From Petaurus breviceps papuanus (lineage: Eukaryota > Chordata > Mammalia > Diprotodontia > Petauridae), in NCBI GenBank assembly GCA_028583685.1, contig JAMXIF010000003.1:72397892-72461891 (forward strand): a DNA stretch of 64,000 bases, read 5' to 3'. The translations under genes were made by a program, and so were the position numbers. The notes beneath the pieces are model-generated. The model saw only the letters and a list, made by a program, of their open reading frames with translations, made no database searches and was not told the origin of the DNA. Position 1 is the stretch's first letter; every line of letters starts with the position of its first letter. Shown here in pieces: positions 44,501-55,776 of this stretch.

Positions 44501-44956
44501 AGATACATGTAGTCTTTGTTACCAAGGAGCTCATGATGAGCATGGAAGTTAAGACATGCATGTGAATGATATAGATGTTACCATATGTTAAACACTCAGG
44601 CAGGACCAAACAAAGTGATAAGAGATTCAATAGAAAAGTGATCCTTTATACATGAAGGGAAAGGGAATGGGTCAAGTGAAACCTAAGCTATTTTTGGAAG
44701 TAAATAATAGATTTCAACAGAAAAAAAATAACAAGAAAGACAATTCTAGGCAAGGTAAATAGCAGGCACTGATTCTTTGAAATGGGAAAGGTCAAGGATG
44801 AGATTTGTGAATGATGAGTAGTACTGTATGGCTGAAATGTATGCAGATCATGCAAAGTAGTATACAATTAGCCAGGTAAAGTAGATTGGAATAAGACTGT
44901 GGAGGACTTTGAATGTCAAAAAAATATATTTGTATTTTTAATCAGTAAGAAATAGG

Positions 44957-45108
44957 AAAGGGCGGCTAGGTAGCACAGTGAATAGAGCACTGGCTCTGGA
45001 GTCAGGAGGACCTGAGTTCAAATCCGGCCTCAGACACTTGACACATTTATTAGCCATGTGACTTTGGGCAAGTCACTTAACCCCAATTGCCCTCCAAAAA
45101 AAAAAAAA
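44957..45108 (+). mobile_element. WSINE1-type CORE-SINE, left unit of a composite
   Basis: Starts 'gggcggctaggtagcacagt' near 44960 and ends in an A tail. It lacks its own right-hand duplication: the left flank AAGAAATAG (44947-44955) recurs only after the second SINE, at 45344-45352. Confidence 0.92.
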
Positions 45109-45109
45109 G

Positions 45110-45164
45110 AAAAAATATCCCTGCTAATTTCCAGAAGTAGTTACAAAAAACTATGGTTTATTTT
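45110..45164. other. 55-base spacer between paired SINEs
   Basis: 'atccctgctaatttccagaa' to 'ctatggtttatttt' matches neither SINE nor the surrounding L2 and is probably flank carried in with the SINE pair. Confidence 0.55.
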
Positions 45165-45343
45165 GAGGCAGCTAGGTGGCGCAGTGAATAGAGCATCAGC
45201 CCTGGAGTCAGGAGGATCTGAGTTCAAATGTGGCCTCAGACACTTAACATAAAACTAGCCATGTGACCTTGGGCAAATCACTTAACCCCAACTGCCCCAC
45301 CTTCCCCCCTCCAAAAATTAAAAAAAATTAAAAATTAAAAAAA
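45165..45343 (+). mobile_element. WSINE1-type CORE-SINE, right unit of a composite
   Basis: Starts 'gaggcagctaggtggcgcag' and ends in a long A/TTA-rich tail running into the duplication AAGAAATAG at 45344. Confidence 0.92.
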
Positions 45344-45714
45344 AAGAAATAGTAGACCATTTAAAATTTTGGAGTAAAAAACTGACATAGTCAAAGTTGG
45401 TGATCTTCACTGTATAAAACTGGACTACAGAGAGAAAGGATTGGAGGTTAGGAGGTCACCTAGAGGCTATTAAGATATTCCATTCAAGAAGCGATAAGGG
45501 TCTAAATATGAGTGCTAACAATGGGAGTAGAAAGGTGAAGGGAGAAGAAATTGCAGAGGCAGAACAGGATTTGGTGACTTTAGAGCTACAATGGAGAGAT
45601 AAATATCTTTGATAGCAGTAGGCATTTAATAAGTTTTAGATGAATGTTAATTTATTTTTCCCAGTGAAAGTCTTGTTTTATTACGTATTTAACTTATAGT
45701 TAACAAAAATAAGC

Positions 45715-45770
45715 AAGACATAAGCATTTATTAAGCACCCAGCATGCATCAAGCACTGTGCTAATCTGAA
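45715..45770 (-). mobile_element. L2 LINE extreme 3' end, minus
   Basis: 'cataagcatttattaagcac', 'ccagcatgcatcaagcactg', 'tgctaa' is a clear reversed L2 end. Confidence 0.75.
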
Positions 45771-46004
45771 TATTAATTTCTTGACTCTAGTACCATCACA
45801 AAATGATACGAGGATCAGACTTTCATTGGCTTATATAATCACCAAAATATTTTGTAATTTTGAAAGATCAGAAAGAACAGGAGCAGGCTGAAGGGTAGAA
45901 TCCTTATTAAGCTGAAGTTATAAGTTTGTGGAAATATTTCAACTCTGACTATTACTATTTTATTGCAGAATATTAATCCCTTTTAATTAATTAATCCTAC
46001 TAAT

Positions 46005-46940
46005 TCTTACAGATTCTCAGAGTTAGAAGGGACTTCCAAGGCCAACTAGTCTATCACATTCCTGAAAAACAAATTTACAGCATCCCCTACCAGTGGTCTT
46101 CTAGTACTTGCTTGAATAGCAGTTAGAAGAATCAACTACTCCCCGAAGCAGCCTGTTCCATTAAAAAGAATCTAATTGTTAAGAATTTTTTTATCTATAC
46201 ATCAGGCTTAAATTTTCCTCTTTATAACTATTCATTGCTCCTAGTTTGGCATTCAGAGTTCAAATAATGCAAATCTGTGTTCTACATATCAAATGCTTAA
46301 ATATAATATGTTCCCCCCAAGCCTTCTCTAAGCTAAACATCTCCATTTCTTTCAAAGAGTCCTCATATAACATGAACACAATTCCAATTGCTCTTCTCTA
46401 GATGTACTGTAGGGCATCATTGTTCTTCCTTATGGTCCCTAGGAGAGAATAAGCACAATATTCCAGATATCTTCTGAGCAGAATGGAGCATAGCATAATA
46501 ATTACTCCCTTATTCCTGGATATTATGACTCATTACAGTTGCCTAAATTTTCATCAGCTTTCTTGGAGGCCTTATCATACTTCTCACTCCTATAAAGCTT
46601 TCTGTCCACTAACCTCCCTTAATAACTTCTTTAGAAAACTTGCTACTTCATCACACCTCCACCATTTTATAATTTTGGCATTGATTTCTAACCCACTTCT
46701 AAGACATTACATTTATCTCTATCTTACTGACTATTCTACCTGGTCAAGATGTTTTTGAATCCTGTTACCTGGTGACTGATTAGCTCATTTTTGTATTTGC
46801 AAAATTGATAAATATGACATCTATGACTTTATCTGCATTGATCATAAAACACAAAAACATATGGCACAAGGCAGAGGGACCCCAGGAATACTTCTCAGAA
46901 CATTTCCATCTAATCTGATACTCAACCATTAATGACTAGG
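46005..46940 (-). mobile_element. L3/CR1-clade LINE 3' half, minus
   Basis: A long ordered match to the reversed L3/CR1 element: 'gagttagaagggacttccaa', 'gcagcctgttcca', 'ttcattgctcctagtttggc', 'gccttctctaagctaaacat', 'caatattccagatatcttct', 'aagacattacatttatctct', 'ggtcaagatgtttttgaatc', 'ttgataaatatgacatctat', 'cagagggaccccaggaatac', 'ccattaatgactagggtt'. It is the same family as the forward fragment at 13490. Confidence 0.88.
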
Positions 46941-47246
46941 GTTTTTTGGTGTGTGTGTGGGGGGGGGGAGACTTGCCATTCCACTAACTCTGAATACTAA
47001 ATGTACTATTATTGAAACTTTAATATGCTATTGATGAGGTCCCAAATCTCATTATCTCAAAGAAATTCAGAAGAAATTTTCAAACACTCTGCCAATATAT
47101 AGGTAAACTCTATAGCAATCCCATAATCTTCCAGATAATAAACCTCATTTATAAAAAGGAATTAAGATTACTTTGGCATGTCCTACCACTTTGAAATCAT
47201 TACTTTATTTCCTAGACATTCATTAACCAGTTCTCTAAGTCATATA

Positions 47247-47353
47247 TGTATGTATGTGTGTAGGTTTTATATATATATATATGTATATATATGTATGCAT
47301 ATATATATACAAATAAATATATTCACACATATATATATATATATATATATATT
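47247..47353. repeat. (TATG/TA)n microsatellite
   Basis: About 105 bases of TATG then TA repeats. Frames here code only Tyr/Ile runs. Confidence 0.93.
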
Positions 47354-47361
47354 CAATAGAA

Positions 47362-47505
47362 TTCAATTCAATTACATAAGCGTTTATTAAGCAACTTCTG
47401 CCTGCCAGATGCTGTGATAGGAATTGTGGATGCAAGACAAATAACAAACAAACAACAAAAACAACAGAATCTGTTCTCAAGGTACTTATATTCTTTTAAG
47501 TATAT
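47362..47505 (-). mobile_element. L2 LINE 3' end, minus
   Basis: 'acataagcgtttattaagca', 'acttctgcctgccagatgct', 'gtgataggaattgtggatgc', 'tctgttctcaaggtacttat'. Confidence 0.75.
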
Positions 47506-49214
47506 CATGAGGCCTTTTTCTCTCCTGTACTTATAAGAAAATGTGTTGCTGTTAATTTTGTCTTGAATATTTGAAATGATGTGGCTATGTTCTCAAATAT
47601 ATGTGTGTGTGTGCATACATCAAAAAGTCACAGAATAAAAGAAAAGGAAGAGGGGGGAGGGATCTCAGAGAACACCTAATTCAGCCTATTCCTGACCAAG
47701 AATGCCACCCCCAACACATGATCTTTTTTTTTTGTATAAAAAACTTATCAGGTAAAGAGGAATCCATTATCTCCCAAGACAATTCACTCCGCTTTCAGTT
47801 AGGTCAAATAGTTAGAAAGTTTGAGCTAGAAGGAGCTTTTGAGCAATAGATTATTTATTGGGATAATTTTGACCCACTCTAGGCAAGATAATAGTTACAC
47901 AAGAGGAAAAGGAGAGAGAAAAATACCAGGCTGAGTCTCTGTAGGATGCTTAATTTACCTAGAGGGATGTGGGTCCTAGGAGAATAGGTTCTCATTATAG
48001 CATATAATTATAAATACCCCAACTCAACTTTTAATGCCACAAAGATCCTACAAACAATTCTTATATTTATATTTCCTATAAACTCTCCCAGAGAATGAAA
48101 ATCATAAAAAAAGAACATAACACTGAAAAATAAAATGTTTGAAACAAAGTGAAATCAAAGATTAAAAAACAGATTTACCATAACCATTTAGATATGAAGA
48201 TTTTAGTTTAAATTTTTATATGTTAGAATTAGGCCATAATTTAGAAGAAACTCCCTGTTTTAATATAAGTATGTCACTTCAAACATGATTTACATTTGTT
48301 GCTTATTAATTGTTAGGTAAAAAAAAGGAGAAAGGCTGGGGTAGTGTCTTAAAATGAAGAAAAATAAAAAAAAATTAAAAATGAAGAAAAATAGGGGAAA
48401 ATTTCCCTGATGTTTGGTAATATAATATGGATCCCTTGACTTGTCAACTTTTGACATTTCAACCCTGGCCTCTGTAGGTCAGATATGACTGAAAGCTATT
48501 ACCATTGAGCAGTTGTTTCGTGACCTTTCCAAAATGAGTTTATGACTTCAGTCTAGTTCACATCCCATAAGTGTTTATTATCATAGAATGAACCAATAGA
48601 GGTTAGTCACCTTCCTTATTGCCTGCTTTAGCTGGGGGGTCATGTGCAGGCAGCACACCAACCCTTCTAAAGCTAACTTTGATACCAAAGATGCTCTTCA
48701 GCAACATATATTTCATTTCCAATTTGAATAACCTCTCAACCAGAAATACTGGTTGGAACTTTCTGAAACTGGACCACTGTTGTTAGATTATTTGAGTTTC
48801 TCTGCAAAGAAATTGTAGAATTATATGTAGAGAGAGAGAGGAGAAAAGAAGGAGAGGAGAGGAAAAAGAAAGAGAGGGAGAAAAGAGGAAGAGAAGAGAG
48901 ACGAAGACAGAGTAACGGGGGGGGGTTCACTCATTAAACATTATTTTGTATGAAGAAAGTGTTTTTATTTATTCTTGGAATCAATAAAAGACCTATAAGT
49001 CCTAGATTTAAAAAACTTAAGATACGTAAGGAATTTTGTCCAGGGGGCTGTCCCCTAGGAAAATGTTGCACAGTTGAGGGACAAGGATCTAAGAGGGGGA
49101 AGATACAATGAAATGAGAGAATATGAGCTAAACATCAAGGTTGGAGAGTTACATTTGGAATTCTTCATCTTGCAATAACAAAAATCAGTGGGGGAAAACA
49201 ACCCTTCTATAGCT
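47506..49214. other. no recognised TE or gene; contains a GA tract
   Basis: A purine tract (GAGA/GGAGA) lies at 48828-48908. Otherwise nothing is recognised. Confidence 0.45.
48828..48908. repeat. GA-rich simple repeat
   Basis: About 80 bases of AGAG/GGAGA. Confidence 0.9.
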
Positions 49215-49860
49215 AAAACAGTAAACACTTTTATTTTCACCTATCATAATATAAATGTAAGCTGCATTTCTATCCCACTGCTCCCTTCCAAACCATTTCT
49301 TCCTTGAAAGAAGTGGGGGCAAGTCTTCCTTGCCATGCTGTTAGAAAACACCCTAGAAGGTGCAGCACCATGGTATTTGGGTAAAAATGACATGAACGGA
49401 TTTCCCTTTATTCTTATATGTCTGGGCAAGTCATTCCTGCCTGTGTGGGCACCATCGTGGGATGGGCAGGAGATCTCATCATTGGGGGTCTAGGCATCAT
49501 AGACACGTGGCCTCCCTTGGGCAGCATCATCCCAGGAATAGGCATCATTCCAGGAGGAGGGAGGCCCTTCATTGGCATCATAGGGGGACCTCCTGTATGG
49601 AGTTCTGGCATCATACCAGGTCAAGTAGGTCCAGGGAGATTAGGAAGAGGTAGGATCATAGCCTCTGCCAGTGGAGGAGCAGAGAAGGGAGTGGGAAGAA
49701 TTTTTCCTTGCTGAAATGCAGGCGTGGTTTTCTCAATGAGGCTCTGAGCTTGCTCTTGTGTTTCCTACCACTGCAGTGTCTTTCATGCAGATGGTTGGGC
49801 ATGGTGCTCTACCCTTCCTGGATCTTACCAATCCATGCTGAGCCATCGGAAGCGACCCCA
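49215..49860 (-). pseudogene. SNRPC: SNRPC (U1-C) processed pseudogene
   Basis: U1-C is the zinc-finger protein of the U1 snRNP that helps 5' splice-site recognition. On the minus strand an ATG at 49802 is followed by remnants of the zinc-finger end, then [28 protein letters not shown], and the Met/Pro-rich tail: [20 protein letters not shown], then [20 protein letters not shown] and AGMTCPDI, ending at a TAA at 49414-49416. The tail closely follows human U1-C ('[25 protein letters not shown]'). Two deletions near the start remove most of the Cys2His2 finger and about a dozen residues before 'EQAQSL', and there are in-frame stops. The 3' UTR to about 49228 also matches, including 'aataaagggaaatcc', 'ctaacagcatggcaaggaag' and a terminal AATAAA. 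No introns are present. No poly-A run is obvious, which suggests age. It is not functional. Confidence 0.95.
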
Positions 49861-51556
49861 TTCAGCGTTATTGATGATTTCCTGTGTCTTAAATATTAGA
49901 TATTCTAAGTGATGCTACCTTTGGAGCCATGACACTTTCCTTTGAATTCCTTTTCTTCCATTCAGGGAAATGAGGCACTTAGCCAGGGGAAGGTACACAC
50001 AGATGAAATAACACAGAGCAGATTGTGCTTAATTACTGAATGAACAGAAAGCAAGTGTAAGGTCAAATTAGTCAGCATCTTTGATGCAATATTCTAAATT
50101 TCAAGAGACATTCAAGATTCATCTTCCCTTTTTCCAGGCATTGTTGACAACCACATGTGAGATCCTCAGTGATTTTTTCTTCATCTCAGTGCAGTTGCAC
50201 CCTAGTAACTTTATAATATTTATTTGAAAAACTAGTACAGTGTCATAGAATTCAGTTGTAAAATACATGCTTAGAACTGACACATATGTTTCATGACACA
50301 GATCAGATTAAATGTAGCCTATTTAAGCAATCTCATCATTTGTCATTGCTCTCTCGTACTCCCATACTCTTTTCATTTATCGTAACACAATGCCTCCAAA
50401 CTTATGTTCTTCTTTGATCTTTGTCTTAGTTGGGCCATAAAAAAGAAAGATTGCTTAGTCTCAATAACCAATTCATTAATGTTTTTGTTTTATTTTTCTT
50501 TGTGATTTGAAATTACTATTCATTTATCAGAGAAACAGCTAGCTCTCATTAAACCCTTGTCCTTGTTCCCCTGAATGATACTATGTGGTGTGAAAAGGAA
50601 ACCTGCTATTTCTTTGTCTGATGCCAGGACTCCCACTTTTCTTTTCTTTAGCTTGTCATGATGAAATCCTTAGTTAATGTTGTTGACAAGTATATATACT
50701 TTTAGTTGCCAGCTGGGTCTTTCATCACACAAAAGAACTGCAGAGAGAAAGTCTGGCTCAGAGAGGGCTGCTGGAATAACTGGCATCTTTCACTAAGAAA
50801 TACTACCTTTGCCCTCAGGGCACTGTACTCTCAAAGGCTGCAATATAGCTAATCAACTATGACTTGAATGTAAAGGAAAAGAGAGAAAATTGCTTGATTC
50901 ATGGATGGCAACGGTAGGGCCAGCTAAAGTTGCCAGTAGTTATTGTTTTACTGTTAAATAAATAGGGGTTACCATGGAGAGGTCATTGTAAAAGGGAAAA
51001 AATGGTGGCAAGGCCAGAGGAAAGAAACAGCCAAATTCTCCTTCAGACTAAAATGATGAGAACTCAGTAATAGTGCCTTTCCATGGGTATTCATTTCTAT
51101 TTTTGTCATGGAATTACAGAAATGAATGATCAAGAACATTATTGTATTAATAGTATTTCTGATATACATCTTGGAAGGAACATCTTCTCACTCTTTGTCT
51201 ATCAAGTGTTTCTCTTCTCCCTTTCAAATTTACCCACGGTCCCTAAAATTCACTCCAGATCCATTTTATCTATAGTCTTTCCTAATTATAGAATTGTAGC
51301 TTTCCAATCAAGGATCTATTCCTGCCAACTCCTTGCAAACAATTCTGTTTTTGCTTCTCCAGAGGAAAAAAATATAAAAAAAGAAAATGTGGGCCAATTA
51401 ATATTTGATATCTATGTGAAAGATACTATGTTGATGGTGTTATTTTGTTGAATTGTCTTTTTAGAATATAAGCTTATAAAAGTTTAAAATCACTACAGTC
51501 TTACCTTCTGTACTCATGATTGTATATTAAAATATAATTATATTATTGTAGAAACT
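49861..51556. other. repeat-poor interval
   Basis: No repeat or gene is recognised. The 122-codon frame at 51083-51451 (+) has no recognisable domain. Confidence 0.45.
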
Positions 51557-51632
51557 ATATATATATATACACATATGTAGAGTCAGACATATATACATAT
51601 GTGTGTATGTGTGTCTATGTGTATGCATATAT
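51557..51632. repeat. TA/TATG/TGTG simple repeat
   Basis: Imperfect TATA, CATATG and GTGT units. Confidence 0.75.
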
Positions 51633-51639
51633 ATCCCTG

Positions 51640-51965
51640 AGGGGCAGCATGGCATGGTGGATATAGAATTCAGGAAACTTGAGTTCAGATGCCTCATCTG
51701 ACAGGAGTTATAACCTCTTACCATCTTGTTGGGTTAGAAGACAGAGCACTATTCACCAAATGTGGATTCAAATTCAGCCTCAGACAATTAGCACTCCTGG
51801 CTAAGTAAGACTTGATCTGCTTCAATTCTTCAACTATAAAATGGGGTAATAATAGCACCTACTTCCCAGGATTATTGTGAGGATCAAAAGAAATAATATT
51901 GTTAAAGTGTTTAGCATGGTGCCTGACACATAGTAGGTGCTTAATATATGTTTATTCCATTCAGT
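51640..51965 (+). mobile_element. CORE-SINE (MIR/THER-like)
   Basis: 'ggggcagcatggcatggtgg', 'aacttgagttcagatgcctc', then 'caactataaaatggggtaat', 'aatagcacctacttcccagg', 'attattgtgaggatcaaaag', 'gcctgacacatagtaggtgc'. There may be two overlapping SINE copies, because a second head-like block ('agagcactattcaccaaatg') lies at about 51742. Confidence 0.75.
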
Positions 51966-52065
51966 TCTAAAATTATAAGCTGGAGAGAAAGTGTTGACCT
52001 GCATTGGAAGGAGATTCTTTACTTGGGAGTTTTCTTTACCAATGAAATAAGAGATCCAGCTCTTA
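51966..52065 (+). mobile_element. 3' end of the 'accaatgaaatca' SINE family
   Basis: 'aaattataagctggagagaa', 'gtgttgacctgcattggaag', 'ttctttaccaatgaaataag' match the tail of the 23858 copy. Confidence 0.65.
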
Positions 52066-52584
52066 TCTCCTATGTATAACATGATCTATGTATTATTACA
52101 AATGTTGGTAATGATGGATGGTATAGTGCTTTCCTACCAGCTAGTCTCCCCTTTGGCTAACCAATCAGCTAATTGAAATGGGTATCATAAAGAATAAAAA
52201 ATCAGAGATGACAAGAGAACATTTCTAATCATAATGGTCCATTAAAATGCTATACCCTTGCCTTATCATGCTGAGAAGGTGACCCTGTTTTCTTGAAGGC
52301 TGTGCCTGCTAAGCACAAACTCTGTTGAGATCCCACCATTCTAGAAAGGTTTCAAGAACATAACCAATGATGGAACCATACATCTGTTGTCTGATGTCTA
52401 ATCTGACTGTATTGAGTAAGGTTATTGCCAGCATTGCGTGATTAATTTTTTTTGGGGGGAGGGCATGAAAATTCATGCAAACCATATGCCAATACTTTGA
52501 AGAATTGCAATCTGCCACAGTGGTAGGACTTTCTACACTAACCAAATCCCAGGTTATTGTTTTGTTTTTCAAGTGTTAGGATCA
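52066..52584. other. no recognised feature
   Basis: Nothing supported. Confidence 0.4.
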
Positions 52585-52685
52585 ATGAATCAATCAGAAC
52601 ATTAATTAAGGGTTTATCATGAGTCAGACACTGTGTCAGGCTCTGTGGATACAAATACAAATAATGACACAAAAATAAGCCTTAC
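52585..52685 (-). mobile_element. L2 LINE 3' end, minus
   Basis: 'ttatcatgagtcagacactg', 'tgtcaggctctgtggataca' match the reversed L2 end. Confidence 0.6.
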
Positions 52686-52997
52686 TGAAAAAGGCACTTA
52701 AACTATTATTTGAAGCAAACCTAAAATTTGATAGCAAGATCACTGGCAGAGCACTGGGTGGCTTTTACCTTTTTCAGTACAATAAAGTCAATAGGGAAAA
52801 GCTGAGGAATCCTGGAGAAAGAGAGGAGATACAAGAAATATAATTAAACTACTCTCAGTAATCACATAAGGATTCTGATAAATATTTCCATTGTGGCATG
52901 TAAATTCAGCTTAAACAACACATTGAAGTATCCCAAATCTGCAGAGAATTAGTCTACCACTTCCCTAAATAATTGTCTATAGCTTTAAAGAGTCTAC

Positions 52998-53150
52998 ATC
53001 AAGGTTCTTAACCTTTTTGTGTGTTTTGAATTCCTCTGACAGTCTGGTTAAAGCCTTGGACCCCTTCTCAGAATAATGTTTTTCAATGCATAAGATAAAA
53101 CAGGATTGCAAAAGAAACCAATCATTTTGAAATCTAGTTATCAAAATAGG
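52998..53150. mobile_element. hAT-type MITE (GGTTCTTAACC family), right end missing
   Basis: 'aaggttcttaacctttttgt', 'agtctggttaaagccttgga', 'ccccttctcagaataatgtt', 'caatgcataagataaaacag', 'aaaccaatcattttgaaatc'. It is collinear with 32819-33240. Confidence 0.8.
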
Positions 53151-53154
53151 TTTG

Positions 53155-53985
53155 AAAAGTTCATGTATTAAAATTATTCTTAATAATATTCTTAACATTC
53201 TTAACCATTATCTATATACTCATGACCTTGAAAATAGCAGCAGCACCTATGCCTTCCAAAGCACCCCAGTGAAACAGGTCACATCAGTGTCAGTTATGTG
53301 CTACGGGAATAACATTGTGGAAGTAGCAGGTGGGACCTTTGTGTCAAGAAATTATTGAAATAACATTAGCATCTCTACACTGTATTTACTTACCATTTAA
53401 AACTGTTTGACATGACTAATGGGGTCTGGGCTCAGGTAGTTATTCCACATCTTTGACTGTCATAGAAGTTCCCAGCAATGTCAGTATTACATTATGAAAA
53501 TATAGCCTGCCATGTCGGGAATTCATTCATTATGATCACAGCAGAGCTGAATCAGTTAGTATATTCAATTTTCTGCTACACATATTTGTATAGTCACCTA
53601 CAAGAGCATAGCCAAGACCCTAGAAGCTGATGTCAGATTCTGCAGTTGGTCATCTGGGAATTCCTTCTAACTCAGCAAGGTCACCTGGGACTATGCTCTG
53701 GACAAAGAACACCCAGACATCATGCACATTGATATGGGTCATTTTGCAACTAGACACAATGATTTTAACTGATGATCAAGGTGATGCACCTGCTTGCACC
53801 AAGTGTACCCAGGCTACATTTGCTGATTTTTCCCTGACACTGCATCATTGGAGGTTGTCATTGAATTAAATTAGATGAACAGCACATTCCTCAGATATTT
53901 CTGCCTCAGATATTTTTGGTGGAGGACAGATGTCAATAAGATGTCTAAGCAAATTCTAGATGGTTACTTTAAGTAGTAATAGAAA
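53155..53985. other. no recognised feature
   Basis: Two open-frame clusters (53152-53358 and 53630-53869) look gene-like in base composition but match no protein I recognise. An old retrocopy is possible. Confidence 0.35.
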
Positions 53986-53989
53986 TTAT

Positions 53990-54155
53990 AAACAGAACCC
54001 AGAGTTAAGGACCTAGGTTCAAATCCCCGATCTGTGGTAACTTTGGGAAATTATGTAGTATCTCTGGGCTTCAAGTTTTTCATAGGCAAAAATGAGAATA
54101 TTGGACTCTGTGGTTTCTAAGGAACCTTCCTTTTCTAAATCTCCAATCTGCAGAA
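53990..54155 (+). mobile_element. MIR
   Basis: 'gttaaggacctaggttcaaa', 'ggtaactttgggaaattatg', 'gcaaaaatgagaatattgga', 'ctctgtggtttctaaggaac'. Confidence 0.7.
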
Positions 54156-55006
54156 AGGCAAAGAGCATTCTGGTGTACTATACTGGCCTCTTCCAGCTTG
54201 CAGGGGACAGAGAAAAGTCATTCCAGTCTTCATCCTTTGCCTTTGTGCCTTCAGAATAAAAAAGAACCATTATTCTGTCAATTCCCCTTACTGTTCCCCT
54301 CACCTGGGCTGCCTAACAACCTGAGAGGATTCCAACCTGAGGCTGAACTCCTTGGAATATTAATAACTCATTCATTAATAATTACCATTCCCAATGGATC
54401 ATATTCATCCCATACCAGTGATTCTGAACCCCTAGTGTGCTGTTTAAAAAGGTTTGAGAGACATAGTTTCTGGGTAACTTAATCATTTTATCAATAATGC
54501 CAGCAAGTTATTAATAAAAGGATGGTCATTTGACTATCTCTCTTAGGCCAAAGACAATCATGCCTGGTGGACTCACAGTTTATACACCCTTTAAAATAGT
54601 AGGTACTCAATCAAACAATAATAAAATCTAATTGGTTACCTGATTGAAGGTGGGCTATATTAAAATGAAGGGCTGAGTATCTCTTGGATAGAGAATCTCT
54701 ATACCAGACCACCCATAGCTATCAATTCAAAGAACATATACCCCACCCAAGCCTAAATAGAACACAATGAGCTTTCCCACCATAGGTTGAATTCCTTGCA
54801 AGGTTGGGTGGGGTCTGACCAAGAATTAATGCAGTCTTATTATCAATAATGTCCTTCTGACTGAACTTTTAGAGGACTCAAGAAGAAGGGGAGAGCTCTG
54901 AATCCACCCCCCCTCAAAAAAACTATTGGCTCATATGATTTTCAGAGTTACTTATCCACCTTTGGTGTCCAGCCCTGATTCAGCTTTCTAGAACCTCTCC
55001 ACCCCT
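54156..55006. other. no recognised feature
   Basis: Nothing supported. Confidence 0.4.
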
Positions 55007-55007
55007 A

Positions 55008-55100
55008 TCCAAACATCCTAACCTCCCAGGTCCTTAACTTACTCATTTCCCATGGCATACTCTTTCACCTAAAGCACAGCTATGTTGTGGTTTCATAGTG
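55008..55100. repeat. displaced copy of a LINE/LTR junction
   Basis: About 92 bases nearly identical to 55703-55794: 75 bases of LINE ending in the target site GCTA, then the outer 18 bases of the solo LTR, TGTTGTGGTTTCATAGTG (55083-55100). It lies about 695 bases upstream of the original junction. It stops abruptly on both sides. Confidence 0.8.
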
Positions 55101-55249
55101 GCTATTAATAATCATTTCTCACATTAGCTGTCATTTTTCCAACCCCATTCTCTGCTATTCACTTCCTACTCCCATTTTTCTATTCCTCTCAATGCTTAAT
55201 TCACCCACAGTGTCACATTCCAAAGCTATTCACCCCTTCCACTGTATTC

Positions 55250-55776
55250 TCCAGATTGTATTTCCAGAATGAATCTCCATAGCTAACAATATTACTCTCA
55301 TCTTAAATCTTTTCCTTTCTCATTCCTTTCATTTTCTGGCTCTCATTTAGACTTGACTCCTTCATGATGAGATAGCCTCTCTGGATGTCCTTTCTAGCCA
55401 CTGGTTTCACTTTCAGCTCATCCGCAACCTGCCCATCCCCACCCTACCTAGACTCACTGGTCCAGGTATTTTTTCTGTTGCTGTTTCTAAGCTCACTTTC
55501 CAATACCATCATTCAGTAATTTCTTCTCTTGATATAGAGTGAATCCATATCTACCACCCAAACAAAATTCTGGTACCAGTTGTCTACCAACCTATAGGAT
55601 ACTTCCTTTCTTTCTCAGTGACTTCAGTGCCTTTTTTATCATTTCTCTCTCCTCAAAACCTGTCTCCCATTAGGGGACTTTCACCATGCATATTGATACT
55701 ACCCAAAACATCCTAGCCTCCCAGGTCCTTAACTTACTCATTTCCCATGATGTACTCTTTCACCCTAACACAGCTA
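55250..55776 (+). mobile_element. L2/CR1-clade LINE, endonuclease region (probable)
   Basis: C/T-rich coding-like DNA. The clearest part, 55690-55770, reads close to 'GDF..HIDTTQNILASQVLN' 'LLISHDVLFH', which resembles the end of an L2-type endonuclease ('LGDFNIHVD...TLASQFLDLL'). The left limit is uncertain. The same LINE resumes at 56480 after the LTR. Confidence 0.55.

Larger units (their letters stand above)
44510..45605 (-). mobile_element. L2 LINE 3' UTR region, minus, interrupted by a SINE pair
   Basis: 'taccaaggagctcatgatga', 'gaggactttgaatgtcaaaa', 'ttgtatttttaatcagtaag', and after the SINE pair 'accatttaaaattttggagt', 'gaaaggattggaggttagga', 'caggatttggtgactttaga' follow the reversed L2 3' UTR. 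Confidence 0.7.

Noticed and set aside
47178-47480. Tyr/Ile/His-rich frames on both strands
   Set aside because: Translations of the TATG/TA microsatellite at 47247-47353.
49418-49714. 98-codon plus-strand frame rich in Gly/Ile/Pro
   Set aside because: It is the shadow of the minus-strand SNRPC retrocopy.
51083-51451. 122-codon open frame (+)
   Set aside because: Composition is ordinary for AT-rich non-coding DNA and no domain is seen.
53152-53869. Possible old retrocopy suggested by exon-like composition
   Set aside because: No protein could be named, and neither frame nor ends could be supported.
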